Below are positions 54,160 to 63,814 of a DNA stretch of 64,000 bases, one piece after another. The DNA is from Orychophragmus violaceus (taxonomy: Eukaryota > Streptophyta > Magnoliopsida > Brassicales > Brassicaceae): the NCBI GenBank assembly GCA_030180135.1, contig CM058237.1:44289126-44353125 (forward strand). The letters run 5' to 3'. Every line of letters starts with the position of its first letter. Within the stretch, counting starts at the first letter, position 1. The notes under the pieces were generated by a model. That model saw nothing but the letters and a program-made list of their open reading frames with translations, was not told the DNA's origin and did not search any database. A program made the translations under genes and the position numbers.

Positions 54160-55339
54160 TGATAGGTCTAGTTTTAACCCTATTCTAACTGCAAGTGCAC
54201 AGTGATGTAGTTGTAGTACTTAGGGTATCGAATCCACATGGACTCTGGTCAACGATAGATAAGAACAGAAAAGATTAAACTAGGAGAAAGCAAAGGTGAT
54301 TAAACTAAAAGCAGAGCAGAAAAGTAAATCAGTAGCAGGAGTTTGTTTGTGAGCAAGGAAGCGAAGCGTTAGGTTTCAGGAGTTCTCAGGAAATCAGGAA
54401 CGCAAGCAATCAATCAGTCTAGATCTAATCAATAACTGTTCTAGAACTCAAAACACGGATATAGAATTAACCAAATTCCTTTGCGATAATTCTCTAAGTC
54501 TAAGTGCAGCAAACCAAACTTTCGTTTGCGAGAACTAACAGATTAAACTAGCATTAATTCCAAGTTTGATATGTTCACAATTATCCTAAACCAAACTTTC
54601 GTTTGCGAATAGTTTAATTGCTTATCTAAGTTCTTTCTAGTTAAATTAATCAACTTCCGCTGAATTAATCAACCTAACATCATAACTCTGATTAGCTACT
54701 TCAGATTTAGCATTAAGAACAACTTAGATAAAGAACTAGCAGATATAAATCTCTACAGATTGATTTAAACTATAATTCTCTGAAATCCCTAATGAGAATC
54801 CTTCAACCTAACAGGTAAACTACTCAGACATGTTCATCGAAACAGAAAACATCTTAAGTAGAAAACCAAATATCATAAAACAGAATAATCAACAGGGGTT
54901 CGAAATCCTCTCTCTTTCGAGAGCAAGATCAGCCCCTAAGGCTCTCTGGAAATAAAATAAGACTTAAAAGTAAAGCGTAGCCTAAACAATGGCTTAAAAA
55001 CCCTTATATAATAGCTAAAACACGTTTTGGGCTTCTGTGTAAATATCTGGGCTTTTTCTGCAAAATCAGCATTCTTCATTAAATCGGCGAGTCTGGCCCA
55101 TTCGCATATGCAACGATCGATGCAGGTGTGCAACGATCGACGCAATCTCCAAAACTGGACAGTGAACTCTGTCTCTCGGACCAAATCTCCAAAATACACC
55201 AAACAGCTCCAAAATCTCCACTTCTGCTCCAAATGTGTCTAAACCTGTAAACATACTAAAAAGACTCCAAAACATAACATAAGACTCGATAAATAAGGCA
55301 TATACCATGGTTAAAACCGGTAAAATCCATGGTATATCA
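54160..55339 (-). repeat. Ath-I 5' LTR (1180 bp)
   Basis: Nearly identical to 50189-51367. Doublet octamers 55113/55133. It ends CCATGGTATATCA and is followed by target copy GGAAG. Confidence 0.94.
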
Positions 55340-55344
55340 GGAAG

Positions 55345-55724
55345 GCATATCGGTTTTTAAGTCTGTCTTGGACCAGGTTGCCGTTGACGAGATTGCAGTG
55401 AATGCGAAGCTCGACCAGATGGAAGTCCTGACGAAGGAGGAACTCACATTTTTTCTCTCGCCAATTCATCACCCCCTTCTTAATCTTTTTTGTGATTCGC
55501 CTCCCCCTGTTCCGCGGGATATCGATGAGTTTGGGACCAATCACGGGGTGATCCCAGAAGCGGTTCCTGCCAGTCTTAGTCAGACCGTTAACTCGGAAAT
55601 CGCGGCTTCAGTAGCGGAGGACGCAGGTGCTAAAGCTGGAGAGGTCGAGAAGGCGAGTGAACCGAGCGGTGCTGGGGCCGATGACTTATTTTGTTTGTGT
55701 AAAAGGTTATCTTTGTTTTTTTAA
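55345..55724 (+). pseudogene. Antisense gene of Tat element, last exon
   Basis: It continues the coiled-coil frame of 49921-50188 exactly after removal of Ath-I and one GGAAG. It then has an acidic, Pro- and Ala-rich tail (S-P-P-P-V-P-R-D-I-D-E-F, A-S-V-A-E-D-A-G-A-K-A-G-E) ending near 55724. The precise stop is uncertain because decay is evident upstream. Confidence 0.7.
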
Positions 55725-56192
55725 ATTTTGTAAGACTTTGTCATCCTCTATTTTTTTAAGAGGAAAATTAAGTTCTTTTACGGTACAATCAATCTACTTG
55801 TTTCAAAGGATCAACATGAGTAGTGACTGTACCGTTCTTCATTTAAATCGGCTTCCTATTAGGGTTTATGCTTGCAATTTAATCGGACTATCTTGTATTT
55901 AAACTTGTTCTTGACAAATTAAAACAGATAGCGATTAAATTATGTTTTGCCATAAGGCGGTTTGCGAGGCTTATGTGTGCTCGGCTTAGTTGTTCAAAGG
56001 ACAGACGAATATGCGAGGCTTAATTGCTCGGCTTATTTATTATCGCCCATCACAGAGAACGTACAAGTACGAACCGGTTTTTAGTGCGAGACGGATCTCG
56101 GTTTTTCCTTACCATGATGTGCACCTCATGCGCAAGGAAGACCACACTCCTGGCCAGGGAGCATGGTGCTAATAGTGTGAGTCTTATTGGAT
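55725..56192. other. Tat segment between antisense gene and tandem repeats
   Basis: AT-rich, no convincing coding frame. Short + frames at 55627-55902 and 55990-56172 lack conserved features. Probably 3' untranslated sequence of the antisense gene. Confidence 0.5.
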
Positions 56193-56476
56193 GCTCGGCT
56201 TGAAGTCAAGGCGTGTATTGCTCGACTTTTTGCAGACTAAGGAGTCCGGCTTTCTGCGAGCTTCTAAACTCGTCTTTTGCGAACTAAAGAGCTCGGCTTT
56301 CTGCGAGTTTCTAGACTCGACTTTGGATTGCGAGTTAGGACTCGGCTTTGACTGTGAGTTTCTAAACTCAGCTTTTGCGAACTAAGGAGCTCGACTTTCT
56401 GCGAGTTTCTAGACTCAACTTTGGATTGCGAGTTAGGACTCGGCTTAGACTGCGAGTTAGGACTCAGCTTAGGCTG
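56193..56476. repeat. Degenerate tandem repeats (GCGAGTTTCTAGACTCGGCTT type)
   Basis: About a dozen imperfect units of 18-33 bp built on GCGAGTT..GACTCGGCTT and CTCGGCTTTCTGCGAG. Units alternate between TTTCTAGACTC and TTAGGACTC forms. GACTC/GAGTC and CTCG/CGAG words give local dyads. Tandem arrays between pol and the antisense gene are common in Tat elements. Confidence 0.8.
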
Positions 56477-57284
56477 TAAAAATGAAAGTTTTATTAGATT
56501 TGTGATCGTGCCGATGAAGGCTGCCTACGTATCTTCCGGGGAAGAATCAAGTCACTCGTAGTTCATACATAGGATTTTTTTTCTTCTTTGGCTTGCCGTC
56601 TTAGAAGTATTCTTTCAGGCTTGTTGAATTCCAGGAACGCGGCAAAGCTTTGCCCTTCATTGACTCGAGTAAACGCCGGGCTTGACGACTTTTGTTATCT
56701 TGTAGGGTCCTTCCCATTTTGCGCCAAGTTTGCCCGCTCTCCATTCCTTGTTGTTTTCATAGACTTTGCGAATCACATAATCGCCGACTTGAAAGTGTCG
56801 CTCTTTGACTTTCTGGTTATAGTACCGAGTTGCGAGCTGCTGGTAGTTTTGAATGCGGAGTAGAAGCTCGATTTCGTTCTTCCTCTATTTTATCGAGGGC
56901 TTGAATCAATATCTTCTCGTTGATCTCGCTATGTTGCGGCATAAGGGATCGGCGGAGAGTATAGATGGTTTCCTCCTCCGGGACCATTGCTTCCACCATG
57001 AAGGCTAAAGAAAACGGAGTGGCCCCAGTTGCGCGTCGAAGAGTTGTTCTATGCGACCAAAGGACTCCGTCCAACTCGTCAGCCCAAACTCCTTTCTTGC
57101 TTTCAAGACGTCTTTTGATACCGGCAATAATGGTTTTGTTTGTGGCTTCGGCTTGTCCGTTTCCTTTAGAATATCTTGGTGTCGGCTTACTGAGCCGTAT
57201 ATCCCACTTCTTGCCAAACCCTTAGAACAGATTTGATGTGAATTGCGACCCGTTGTCCGTGACGATTTCGTAAGGCAACCCCTA
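56477..57284 (-). pseudogene. Tat integrase, C-terminal part
   Basis: Frames at 56817-57074 and 57005-57343 read parts of the integrase core and C-terminus, including L-W-S-H-R-T-T-L-R-R-A-T-G-A-T-P-F-S-L, a Tat/gypsy signature. At least two frameshifts separate the stretches. The segment carrying the second Asp and the Glu is split between frames. Confidence 0.75.
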
Positions 57285-58004
57285 TCAGCATATAATGTAT
57301 TTCCAGACGAAGTTCTGAACTTGGACGTCATGGATTGCCACATATGCTTTGGCTTCGACCCATTTTGTAAAGTAGTCAGTCATGATCAGCAGGAAGCGCC
57401 TTTGATTGGACAGTGGCAGCGGCCCAACGATGTTTATTGCCCATCTCATGAATGAATAAGCCGCGGTGGATGTGGTGAGCAGTTCTGTGGGTCTGTGTAT
57501 GAATGGCGCATGACGCTGACACTTTTCACACTTGTTGGAATAGGTCTCGCAATCAGCTATCATAGTCGGCCAGTAGTGACCATTTAGCTTGATTTTGAGA
57601 GCGAGTGATCGACCTCCGGAGTGATTCCCGCATTCCCCTGAATGTGTTTCTTCGAGAACTCGGCGAACTTCATCTCCATGTATGCATCTGAGAAGGATTT
57701 TGTTGGCCGAGTACTTATAGAGGATACCATTGTGTATAGTATATCGTGCACTTTTGACTTTAAGTCGTCGTGCTACCCACTTGTCTTCGAGAAGTTTTTC
57801 TTCCGTCAAATACGTTCTTATTTCTTGTGGCCAATCCTCATTGTCGACTGTTAGAAGTGCAATTAGATCGGTACCTTTCGCTTGAATATCAGGACACATG
57901 TCGTTTTGGCCACCCTGTTGGATCGCGAGAATGACATCATCGGAAGTGGATTCTTTGTGATTGTTCTCGGGCAGCGGGATGCTTGGTTCACGAATCGTCT
58001 CCAC
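57285..58004 (-). pseudogene. Tat integrase, zinc finger and first half of core
   Basis: An open 239-codon stretch. An HHCC zinc-binding region is visible: E-E-T-H-S-G-E-C-G-N-H, then K-C-E-K-C-Q-R. It runs into M-R-W-A-I-N-I-V-G-P-L-P, where the first catalytic residue expected as Asp is Asn (AAC for GAC). It then reads L-I-M-T-D-Y-F-T-K-W-V-E-A. The enzyme is dead by this substitution as well as by frameshifts. Confidence 0.85.
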
Positions 58005-58560
58005 TGGGATTCATCAACAGAGTTCGGGATTCGATGCCAGGATGCGAGTGCATCTGCTGGGGCATTTTCTTTCCTCGGTATCTGGACAATGTCGAAGAAC
58101 TCGAAAGAGCTGGTAAGCTCCAATGCCGCCTTTCGATAAGCTTCCATTCGCTCATTTTTTGCCTCATAATCTCCGTTGATTTGATTTGCGACAAGCATGG
58201 AGTCGCAATGGGCCAAGAGATGTCGTACTCCGATTTCTTTAGCCAATCTGAGACCGGCTAATAGAGCTTCGTACTCGGCTGTTTGTTAGATGTTGTGAAG
58301 CCCAGTTTGAATGATTGTTCTAGTACTTCTCCGGTTGGTGATATGAGACGTACTCCTACCCCGACTCCTCGTTTTGATGATGCGCCGTCAACAAATAGTT
58401 TCCAGTTCTTGTCTTCTACCTGAGTATCGACATCTAGTTAAGGTGATAATTCTACAAGGAAATCGGCTATTACCTAAGATTTAGCGGTTATCCTGTTTCT
58501 GTATTTGATGTCGTACTCGCTGAGTTCCACTGGAAGTAAGGTCGTAACTTTCATGCCGAG
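57863..58560 (-). pseudogene. Tat RNase H domain region
   Basis: Frame 57863-58246 reads H-C-D-S-M-L-V-A-N-Q-I-N-G-D-Y-E-A-K-N and F-D-I-V-Q-I-P-R-K-E-N-A-P-A-D-A-L-A, the second half of an RNase H of the kind duplicated in Tat elements. Its first half is broken near 58270-58450. The upstream R-Y-R-N-R-I-T-A-K-S-like segment near 58470-58510 is the linker from the RT-attached RNase H. Confidence 0.75.
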
Positions 58561-59525
58561 ATAACGACTGCGAGAGACAGTTTTTCCATTGCGGGATACC
58601 TGGTCTCAGCCCCGTTCATCGTCTTGCTTACGTAAAAGATTGGCTTTTTCTCCCCGCGATCTTCTCGAACCAGTACACCACTGACTGCAGTTGTTGAAAC
58701 CGCGATGTACAGGAAAAGTGTTTCGCCGTTTTCAGGCTTTGATAGTATTGGCGGGTTTGACAAGTAGTCTTTGAGCTGAATGAATGCCTCCTACACTTGT
58801 CGTCCCATATGAACCTTTTGTTTCCACGGAGGAGCTCGTAGAAAGGCAAGCATTTTTCAGTCGAACGAGATATGAATTTGTTCAGGGCGGCTATGTGAAC
58901 GGTTAGACGTTGTACCTCTCGTGTATTCTTGGGAGATGGTAAGTCAATGATTGCCGATATCTGTTTTGGATTAGCTTCTATTCCTCTTTGGGTAACCACG
59001 TATCTGAGGAATTCTCCTGATGTTACTCCAAATGTGCATTTGACCGGGTTAAGCTTCATTCCATATCAGTTGAGGATGTTAAAACATTCCTTCATATGGC
59101 CAACATGCCTAGAGGCGACCAAGGATTTAACCAACATGTCGTCAATGTATACCTCCATCGTCGTGCCGAGTTGTCCTGCGAACATTCAATTGACCAATCG
59201 TTGGTATTTAGCGCCAGCGTTCTTAAGGCCAAATGGCATGACCTTGTAGCAATAGGTGCCGCGTTCCGTGATGAACGACGTCTTCTCCCGATCGTCTGGA
59301 TTCATAAGAATTTGATTGTATCCTGAAAACGCATCCATAAAGAAAGCAACTCGTTCCCTGTCGTGGCTTCAACAAGTCTATCGATATGCGGCAAAGTAAA
59401 GTTGTCCTTTGGACAGGCTTTGTTGAGATCTTTGAAGTCGACACAGACTCTCCACTTCCCATTTTTTTTCTTAACAATGACCGGATTGGCAAGCCAGTCG
59501 GGATACTTAACTTCCTGAACAAGTC
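58551..59525 (-). pseudogene. Tat reverse transcriptase, N-terminus missing
   Basis: Reading on the minus strand from 59525: V-K-Y-P-D-W-L-A-N-P-V-I-V-K-K-K-N-G-K-W-R-V-C-V-D-F. Next come L-N-K-A-C-P-K-D-N-F-T-L-P-H-I-D and the catalytic Y-I-D-D at 59138-59149. The connection domain frame is at 58628-59059, and the RT-linked RNase H start (S-G-V-L-V-R-E-D-R-G-E-K-K-P-I-F-Y-V-S-K) at 58551-58763. Several frameshifts are present. The start of RT, protease and gag are absent because Ath-J abuts at about 59525. Confidence 0.85.
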
Positions 59526-59623
59526 TGTTTTTCTTTATTATTTTTGGTGTTTTTCTTAGGATTTCACGTTTTTGTTTGTTTTTGCTAAGTTTCAGGTACA
59601 GAACTCGATTCTGGAGATGTGTG

Positions 59624-60309
59624 ACGATCGATGCACTTGTGCACCGGTCGTTGCAGGGTGATTTTACGAAGAGGGGTGATCGCATTGTGACGATCGTTGC
59701 TCATACGCAACGGTCGTTGCAATTGGTTAAAATTGCAAATTAAGGTACGCGCTAAACCAGAAATCGATTTCGATTTGACCAGCAACGGTCGTTGCACCTG
59801 AGCAACGGTCGTTGCACCCACGACCGAGGTAAGTGCCTTAAACCCTTCTCTTCTCTTTTCTTCTCCATTTCTCGCAGTCCGTACACTGAGAACTTCCTCA
59901 CCTCAAACTCTCATTTCTTCATCATTTTCTTTGATTCCAAGTGCTATAGTCTCGATTTTACACTCTCAATCTATTCTTCTAGCCCATATATCACGAATCC
60001 AAGGTAATGTGCCTCTATTTTATAATTTTCGGGTTCAACTTTAGGGTTTTAGAAATTGGGAATTTTGGATTGAAATTGATGAATGCGTGTTTAAATGATT
60101 ATGATTTAGGTTGTTTAGTGATGGATTATTGTTGATTTTGTGGTTGCTTGAACGTATTTAGAACGATTTTAGGGATTGTTGTTGACGGCCAAAATCGCCT
60201 TGCAACGGTCGTTGCACTTGTGCAACGGTCGTTGCTTTGCGATTTTGGGGAAATGTTCGATAAAACGAAATCGCCTTGCAACGATCGATGCCTTAGGTGC
60301 AACGGTCGA
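59624..60309. repeat. Five CGATCG-family doublets of the GCAACGGTCGTTGC type
   Basis: Octamer-equivalent starts 59624/59644, 59690/59710, 59785/59805, 60205/60225 (all 20 bp) and 60281/60302 (21 bp). Here the half-site is GCAACG, giving GCAACGGTCGTTGCA palindromes around a CGGTCG or CGATCG core. Pairs 4 and 5 are bracketed by AATCGCC and GCGATT and fold back well. Confidence 0.85.
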
Positions 60310-60372
60310 TGCTTCGCGATTTCACAGAGAGTTTTGCCGAGACTTATTTTGTTTGAATCTTCTTTCTTGCAG
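59829..60372 (+). other. Candidate intron before ORF-1
   Basis: A strong donor-like GAG/GTAAGTG at 59827-59835 (alternative CAAG/GTAATG at 60000-60008) and a strong acceptor TTCTTTCTTGCAG ending at 60372, directly before the ORF-1 ATG. Upstream, another acceptor-like TTTCAG ends at 59595. Suggests that ORF-1 is expressed from a spliced transcript. Inference only. Confidence 0.5.
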
Positions 60373-61697
60373 ATGGCATCTCGCAGACAACCCCGCAAGC
60401 GTCGAGCAACAGCATCAACAGCCACACGACAGTACATTCCACCACCAGAGTGGTTTCATAGAGACTCTCAGCCACCTGAGCCATATGTGAGAGTTGGTCC
60501 AGAAGTAGCACTGCCTTGGCCCCGTGCAGATGAGACACCGATCCCGACAGCCAGACAGTGGCCAGAGAACATTCCTGAGTTCCTCAAGTCTGCCGATTTT
60601 ATAGAGAGACCACTGCTTAACCAGTGGGATGAATATGACTCGCTGCTATACAGTGGTTGGTGCGGGATGACCATCAAGCCAACCAAGTTTGCAGACTACT
60701 CTACCTGCAAGATTCTCGGGATTGATGAGCAGGTACTTGCAGTGTGCAAGGGCATTGGTCTAGGGATAATGCCTATGCGGCCTTATGATCTGTACCCAGA
60801 GCCGGTCAGACAGTTGCTAGCCACTTGCAGAGTGGTTTACCCAGATCCAGATAGCAGGAGCGCTACAGGATGTATCTTTACCTTCATGAGTTGGGGAGTC
60901 AGGTATCGGATTCCTTTACTAGGTATCTGCAGGATCTACGGTTTCAGCACTGAGCCGAGGCGCATTGGCATGCCACTTGAGTGGGATCCAGACGAGGCTC
61001 GGTTATTTTGGGAGTGTATTGGAAGTGGTCGATACAACTCGAGGACTACACCGGTGGTGCAGTTGAGACATCATGTGCTGAGATATGTCTCGCGTATCTT
61101 GTGTTGGAGCTTGTTGTGCAAGTATGAGGCCAACAAGATGCGCAAGTATGAGATGGAGATGTTGTTCATCGGGCTGCGAGATCAGTTTCAGGGTTCTGGC
61201 GTGAGAGATCCTACTCAGGGTCTCAACTTGGGAGCTGTTTTCACTCAGCATTTAAGTGATCTGCAGCTGAAGCCATTTGATGGAGTTTGTACTGAGACAG
61301 TGGGGAGCCTGCTTACTCCCATCTTCATGCACTGCGGGATTCCTCTACAGGGCACAGAGTGTGATACAGCCAAGGAGTTCCTAGATTTCAGCCACTTGCA
61401 GAGCGCCACCTGGCTTAAGGAGGGGCGCATTTGGGTTTACCACGATCCGACTTCTGGGAAGAGTGGTATAGAGCTTCCTGCTCCTAGATGGACACAGATT
61501 GATACATTGGAGGCCTTGAGATTCCAGGCTCCTAAGACTGAGCAGCGTGGAGTTCCTTCTATGGCTCATCCGCTGGGAGAGCCTTCCACACGAGCTTCAT
61601 CTTCTGCTGCCCCTGCCCCTGCCCCTGCGCCTGCGCCTGCTGCTGCCCCAGTTGATATTGGCCCTTATCCTGAGATCACAGTGCCCTACGGTGATAT
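60373..61697 (+). CDS. ATHILA ORF-1-like protein, truncated by Cop-E
   Basis: The ATG at 60373 is chosen because it follows the acceptor and starts a basic stretch, M-A-S-R-R-Q-P-R-K-R-R. The same frame upstream is open only by chance through the doublets. About 441 codons are open. The central domain has F-A-D-Y-S-T-C-K-I-L-G-I-D-E-Q-V and P-L-L-G-I-C-R-I-Y-G-F, resembling Arabidopsis ATHILA ORF-1 proteins (function unknown). A Pro-Ala dipeptide run (A-P repeats) lies at 61608-61650. Its position after integrase-type 3' sequence is where env-like or extra genes sit in Athila elements. Cop-E cuts the frame at 61697, so the natural end is unseen. Confidence 0.75.
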
Positions 61698-62375
61698 TGT
61701 TGGGAATGTCCTGAAATCTACCGTACTATCTCTAGAAAGTATGATAAGTGTCGAGATCAGACATAAGTCATAAATACTGGGTGATCATGATGGCTTGCTA
61801 GAGTCCGCTCATGATCTATAAGTTTAGGACTTATTACCAGTATTGTATGATCCCGAAGGGTCACACACCATAGCTAACGGGAAAGTTAAATGGAATTAAT
61901 ACGGTAAGATGCAATGGCATTTACTGTATTAGATCAGAGAATTGGGCCAGACAAAATACAGACTTTTGTCTGATTTGTGTCTTGGGCCCAAAAGATTAAT
62001 GAGCCATTAGTCTAATGACTTGGGCCCATTAATGAGAGAGATAAAAGTCGAAAAACCCTAAGGAAGAAGTATGAATCCCTGCGATTTTTCTCTTCCTTGG
62101 CCGCGAGTTTGCCTCTCTCTCTAACTCTCTTTTTCTGATCTGATCCATCTCTTTGGTCTAGCAGCCATCCCGGCTTGTAAGAGTGTGGATACCGAAGGAG
62201 GAGCAGGTTGTTCATCTGTTCTAACTGATCTTGTCATTACCATCTCTAATCCGCTGCAAAAGGTAATGTCACAGGTTGGTTTTATGATTCGTTTTGCAAG
62301 AACCTAGATCCTTGATTAAATATGTGTTAGGTTGCAATCTGGGAATTGAACCATGGAAAAACACATAATCCTTCA
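61698..62375 (+). repeat. Cop-E 5' LTR (678 bp)
   Basis: TGTTGGGAATGTCC to ATCCTTCA. It shares CATGATGGCTTGCTAGAGTC with the Cop-A/B LTRs. No CGATCG doublet. Confidence 0.92.
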
Positions 62376-62376
62376 G

Positions 62377-62388
62377 TGGTATCAGAGC
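62377..62388 (+). promoter_or_regulatory. Cop-E primer binding site
   Basis: TGGTATCAGAGC one base after the LTR, matching initiator methionine tRNA. Confidence 0.93.
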
Positions 62389-63814
62389 ATAGGTCATTAG
62401 ATTCTTGTAATTTGGATCGTATGAAAAATCCATTATTGTATTAAGAATCCGATGTTAAAATCGTTTTGGTATAAATCGTGATGTTGACTTGGTTTTGTCT
62501 TCTTGTGAAAGAGCTTGATTCGTTAGTCAATTATATGAATCGCTTGTTGTTTTTTTGTCGTAATTGAACTTTGAATTTGATAAAGTCAATCCGATGCATG
62601 ATCGTTGTTATTGTTTAATCGATAAGTGAATGGCATGATAAGTTTTTGTCTTTAAGTGAAGAACAAAATCATTGTTTAAACGTGATCGATTCGCTTTGTT
62701 TTTTGACTTTCCATGATTCGATTGTTGTTGACTCTAAAAGAAACGTGTTAGGTTAATGCTTTGTTGATTGATTTAATTAATAATCGATTGTAAAGTCAAA
62801 GTTGATTTTTATAATCACAAGAATCATGATAGAATCATAACAAACGAGTTTGTGTTTGTTGAATAATTAATTATTTAATTATTTTATGGTTCAAGCGGTT
62901 AACCAAATCGCGGTTTGCTGGAAATTATTTAATACAATTGGTATTATTTAATTTCTGGTTAAACCGGATTGAAATTCAAAAATTGAATTTTAACCTAAAC
63001 CGAAGGCTGGTCTAAGTTTGATTTGGTTGGACCAAATAATTTAGAGCTGGTCTGGTTTAGTAAATAACCGATGGTTTTGATAGTTAATTTGGTCTTGGAC
63101 CAGAATTAATAAACCGACTCGGTTATGTCAAATTATTGGGCCAACTGGAATTTTATGGTCTTGGGCCAAGAATTGGGCCTATAATTTGTGACCCAATCCG
63201 AAAATATTAATAAAATATTAAATTAGAAATTTCTATTTTTAGTAGGTTACTAAATTTAGAAAGTTTCTAAAATAAGTAAGTTTCCAAAAATAGTAATTTT
63301 CTATTTTTGGAAATAAAACTTAAAATCTTCAAAACCAATATCAAGCTTGGATGTCTTTCCAATCTTGTCAGCTACTTAACGCTTATTCGATTACAGATAT
63401 GGCTTACAGTGTGAGGTGTCTGTTTTCGCATAAGTAAAGTAGTATATAGTCACTAATTTCATTGGGAGTCCCAGACTTTAGTGATTATTTGGCTGTAAGA
63501 GATTGGTTTCCTTGACTGGGCCATCGGGAGTCCCGGGCCTTGAGACATCTGGTGAATTTGGGCCTCGGGCCCAATTCACAACCGAGAGTTATTGGTTATA
63601 ACTAGCTGTGTGTATGCTTACCAAGTAAAGCTAATTCTGGGTGACGGCCAGTGGCCCACTTTGGATTTAGCTGAACATGGGTCTCGGAATCATTGCATTC
63701 TTATGAGGTTAAACAAAGAAATTTTGAATGCAATGCGAGTTTTCTTATAAGTTGTTAAGATTGCTCTTTTATAAACTAAATAACTAAAACTCTATTTATC
63801 TCTAAATTTCAGCT
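62389..63814 (+). other. Cop-E leader
   Basis: AT-rich, with AACCGG words, GAAAGTTTC-type repeats near 63225-63310 and GGGAGTCCC palindromes near 63466 and 63527, as in Cop-A and Cop-B. It lacks both the GC-rich GATCG island and doublets. No gene seen. Confidence 0.75.

Larger units (their letters stand above)
50189..55339 (-). mobile_element. Ath-I, young gag-only Athila derivative
   Basis: A complete 5.15-kb minus-strand element. LTRs are 50189-51367 and 54160-55339 (1179 and 1180 bp, about 0.5% different by eye), with tRNA-Asp primer site, polypurine tract and target duplication GGAAG (50184-50188 and 55340-55344). The 2.8-kb interior encodes one gag-like protein and no protease, RT or integrase. 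Directly after the gag stop comes the same sequence that follows integrase in Ath-G (GTCAAGCTAATGAC, then the GTGGG/CCCAC hairpin). It therefore derives from an Athila by deletion of pol. Confidence 0.95.
48377..59525 (-). mobile_element. Tat-like Ty3/gypsy element, decayed, interrupted by Ath-I
   Basis: Minus-strand pol (56588-59525) with an oppositely oriented, intron-containing gene between pol and the missing 3' LTR (48384-55724). The pol order RT, RNase H, integrase, the Y-I-D-D motif in E-V-Y-I-D-D-M-L and the extra antisense gene are known hallmarks of the Tat lineage. Neither LTR is in the window. Ath-G cuts it on the left and Ath-J abuts its RT on the right. Confidence 0.8.
59526..61697 (+). 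mobile_element. Ath-J, Athila-like 3' segment with ORF-1
   Basis: Begins in a T-rich tract like the one following integrase in Ath-G. It then has doublets, the same donor-like AG/GTAAGTG context, a leader, and an ORF-1 gene. No integrase or LTR is seen, so it is truncated on the left against Tat RT, with an approximate boundary. It is interrupted on the right by Cop-E. Confidence 0.65.

Noticed and set aside
60148..60372. Upstream extension of ORF-1 to an ATG at 60148
   Set aside because: The extra 75 codons run through two doublets and a likely intron. The ATG at 60373 follows a strong acceptor and starts family-like sequence.
61698..61773. C-terminal 25 residues of the ORF-1 frame
   Set aside because: They are encoded by the Cop-E LTR, which begins at 61698. 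They are not part of the original protein.
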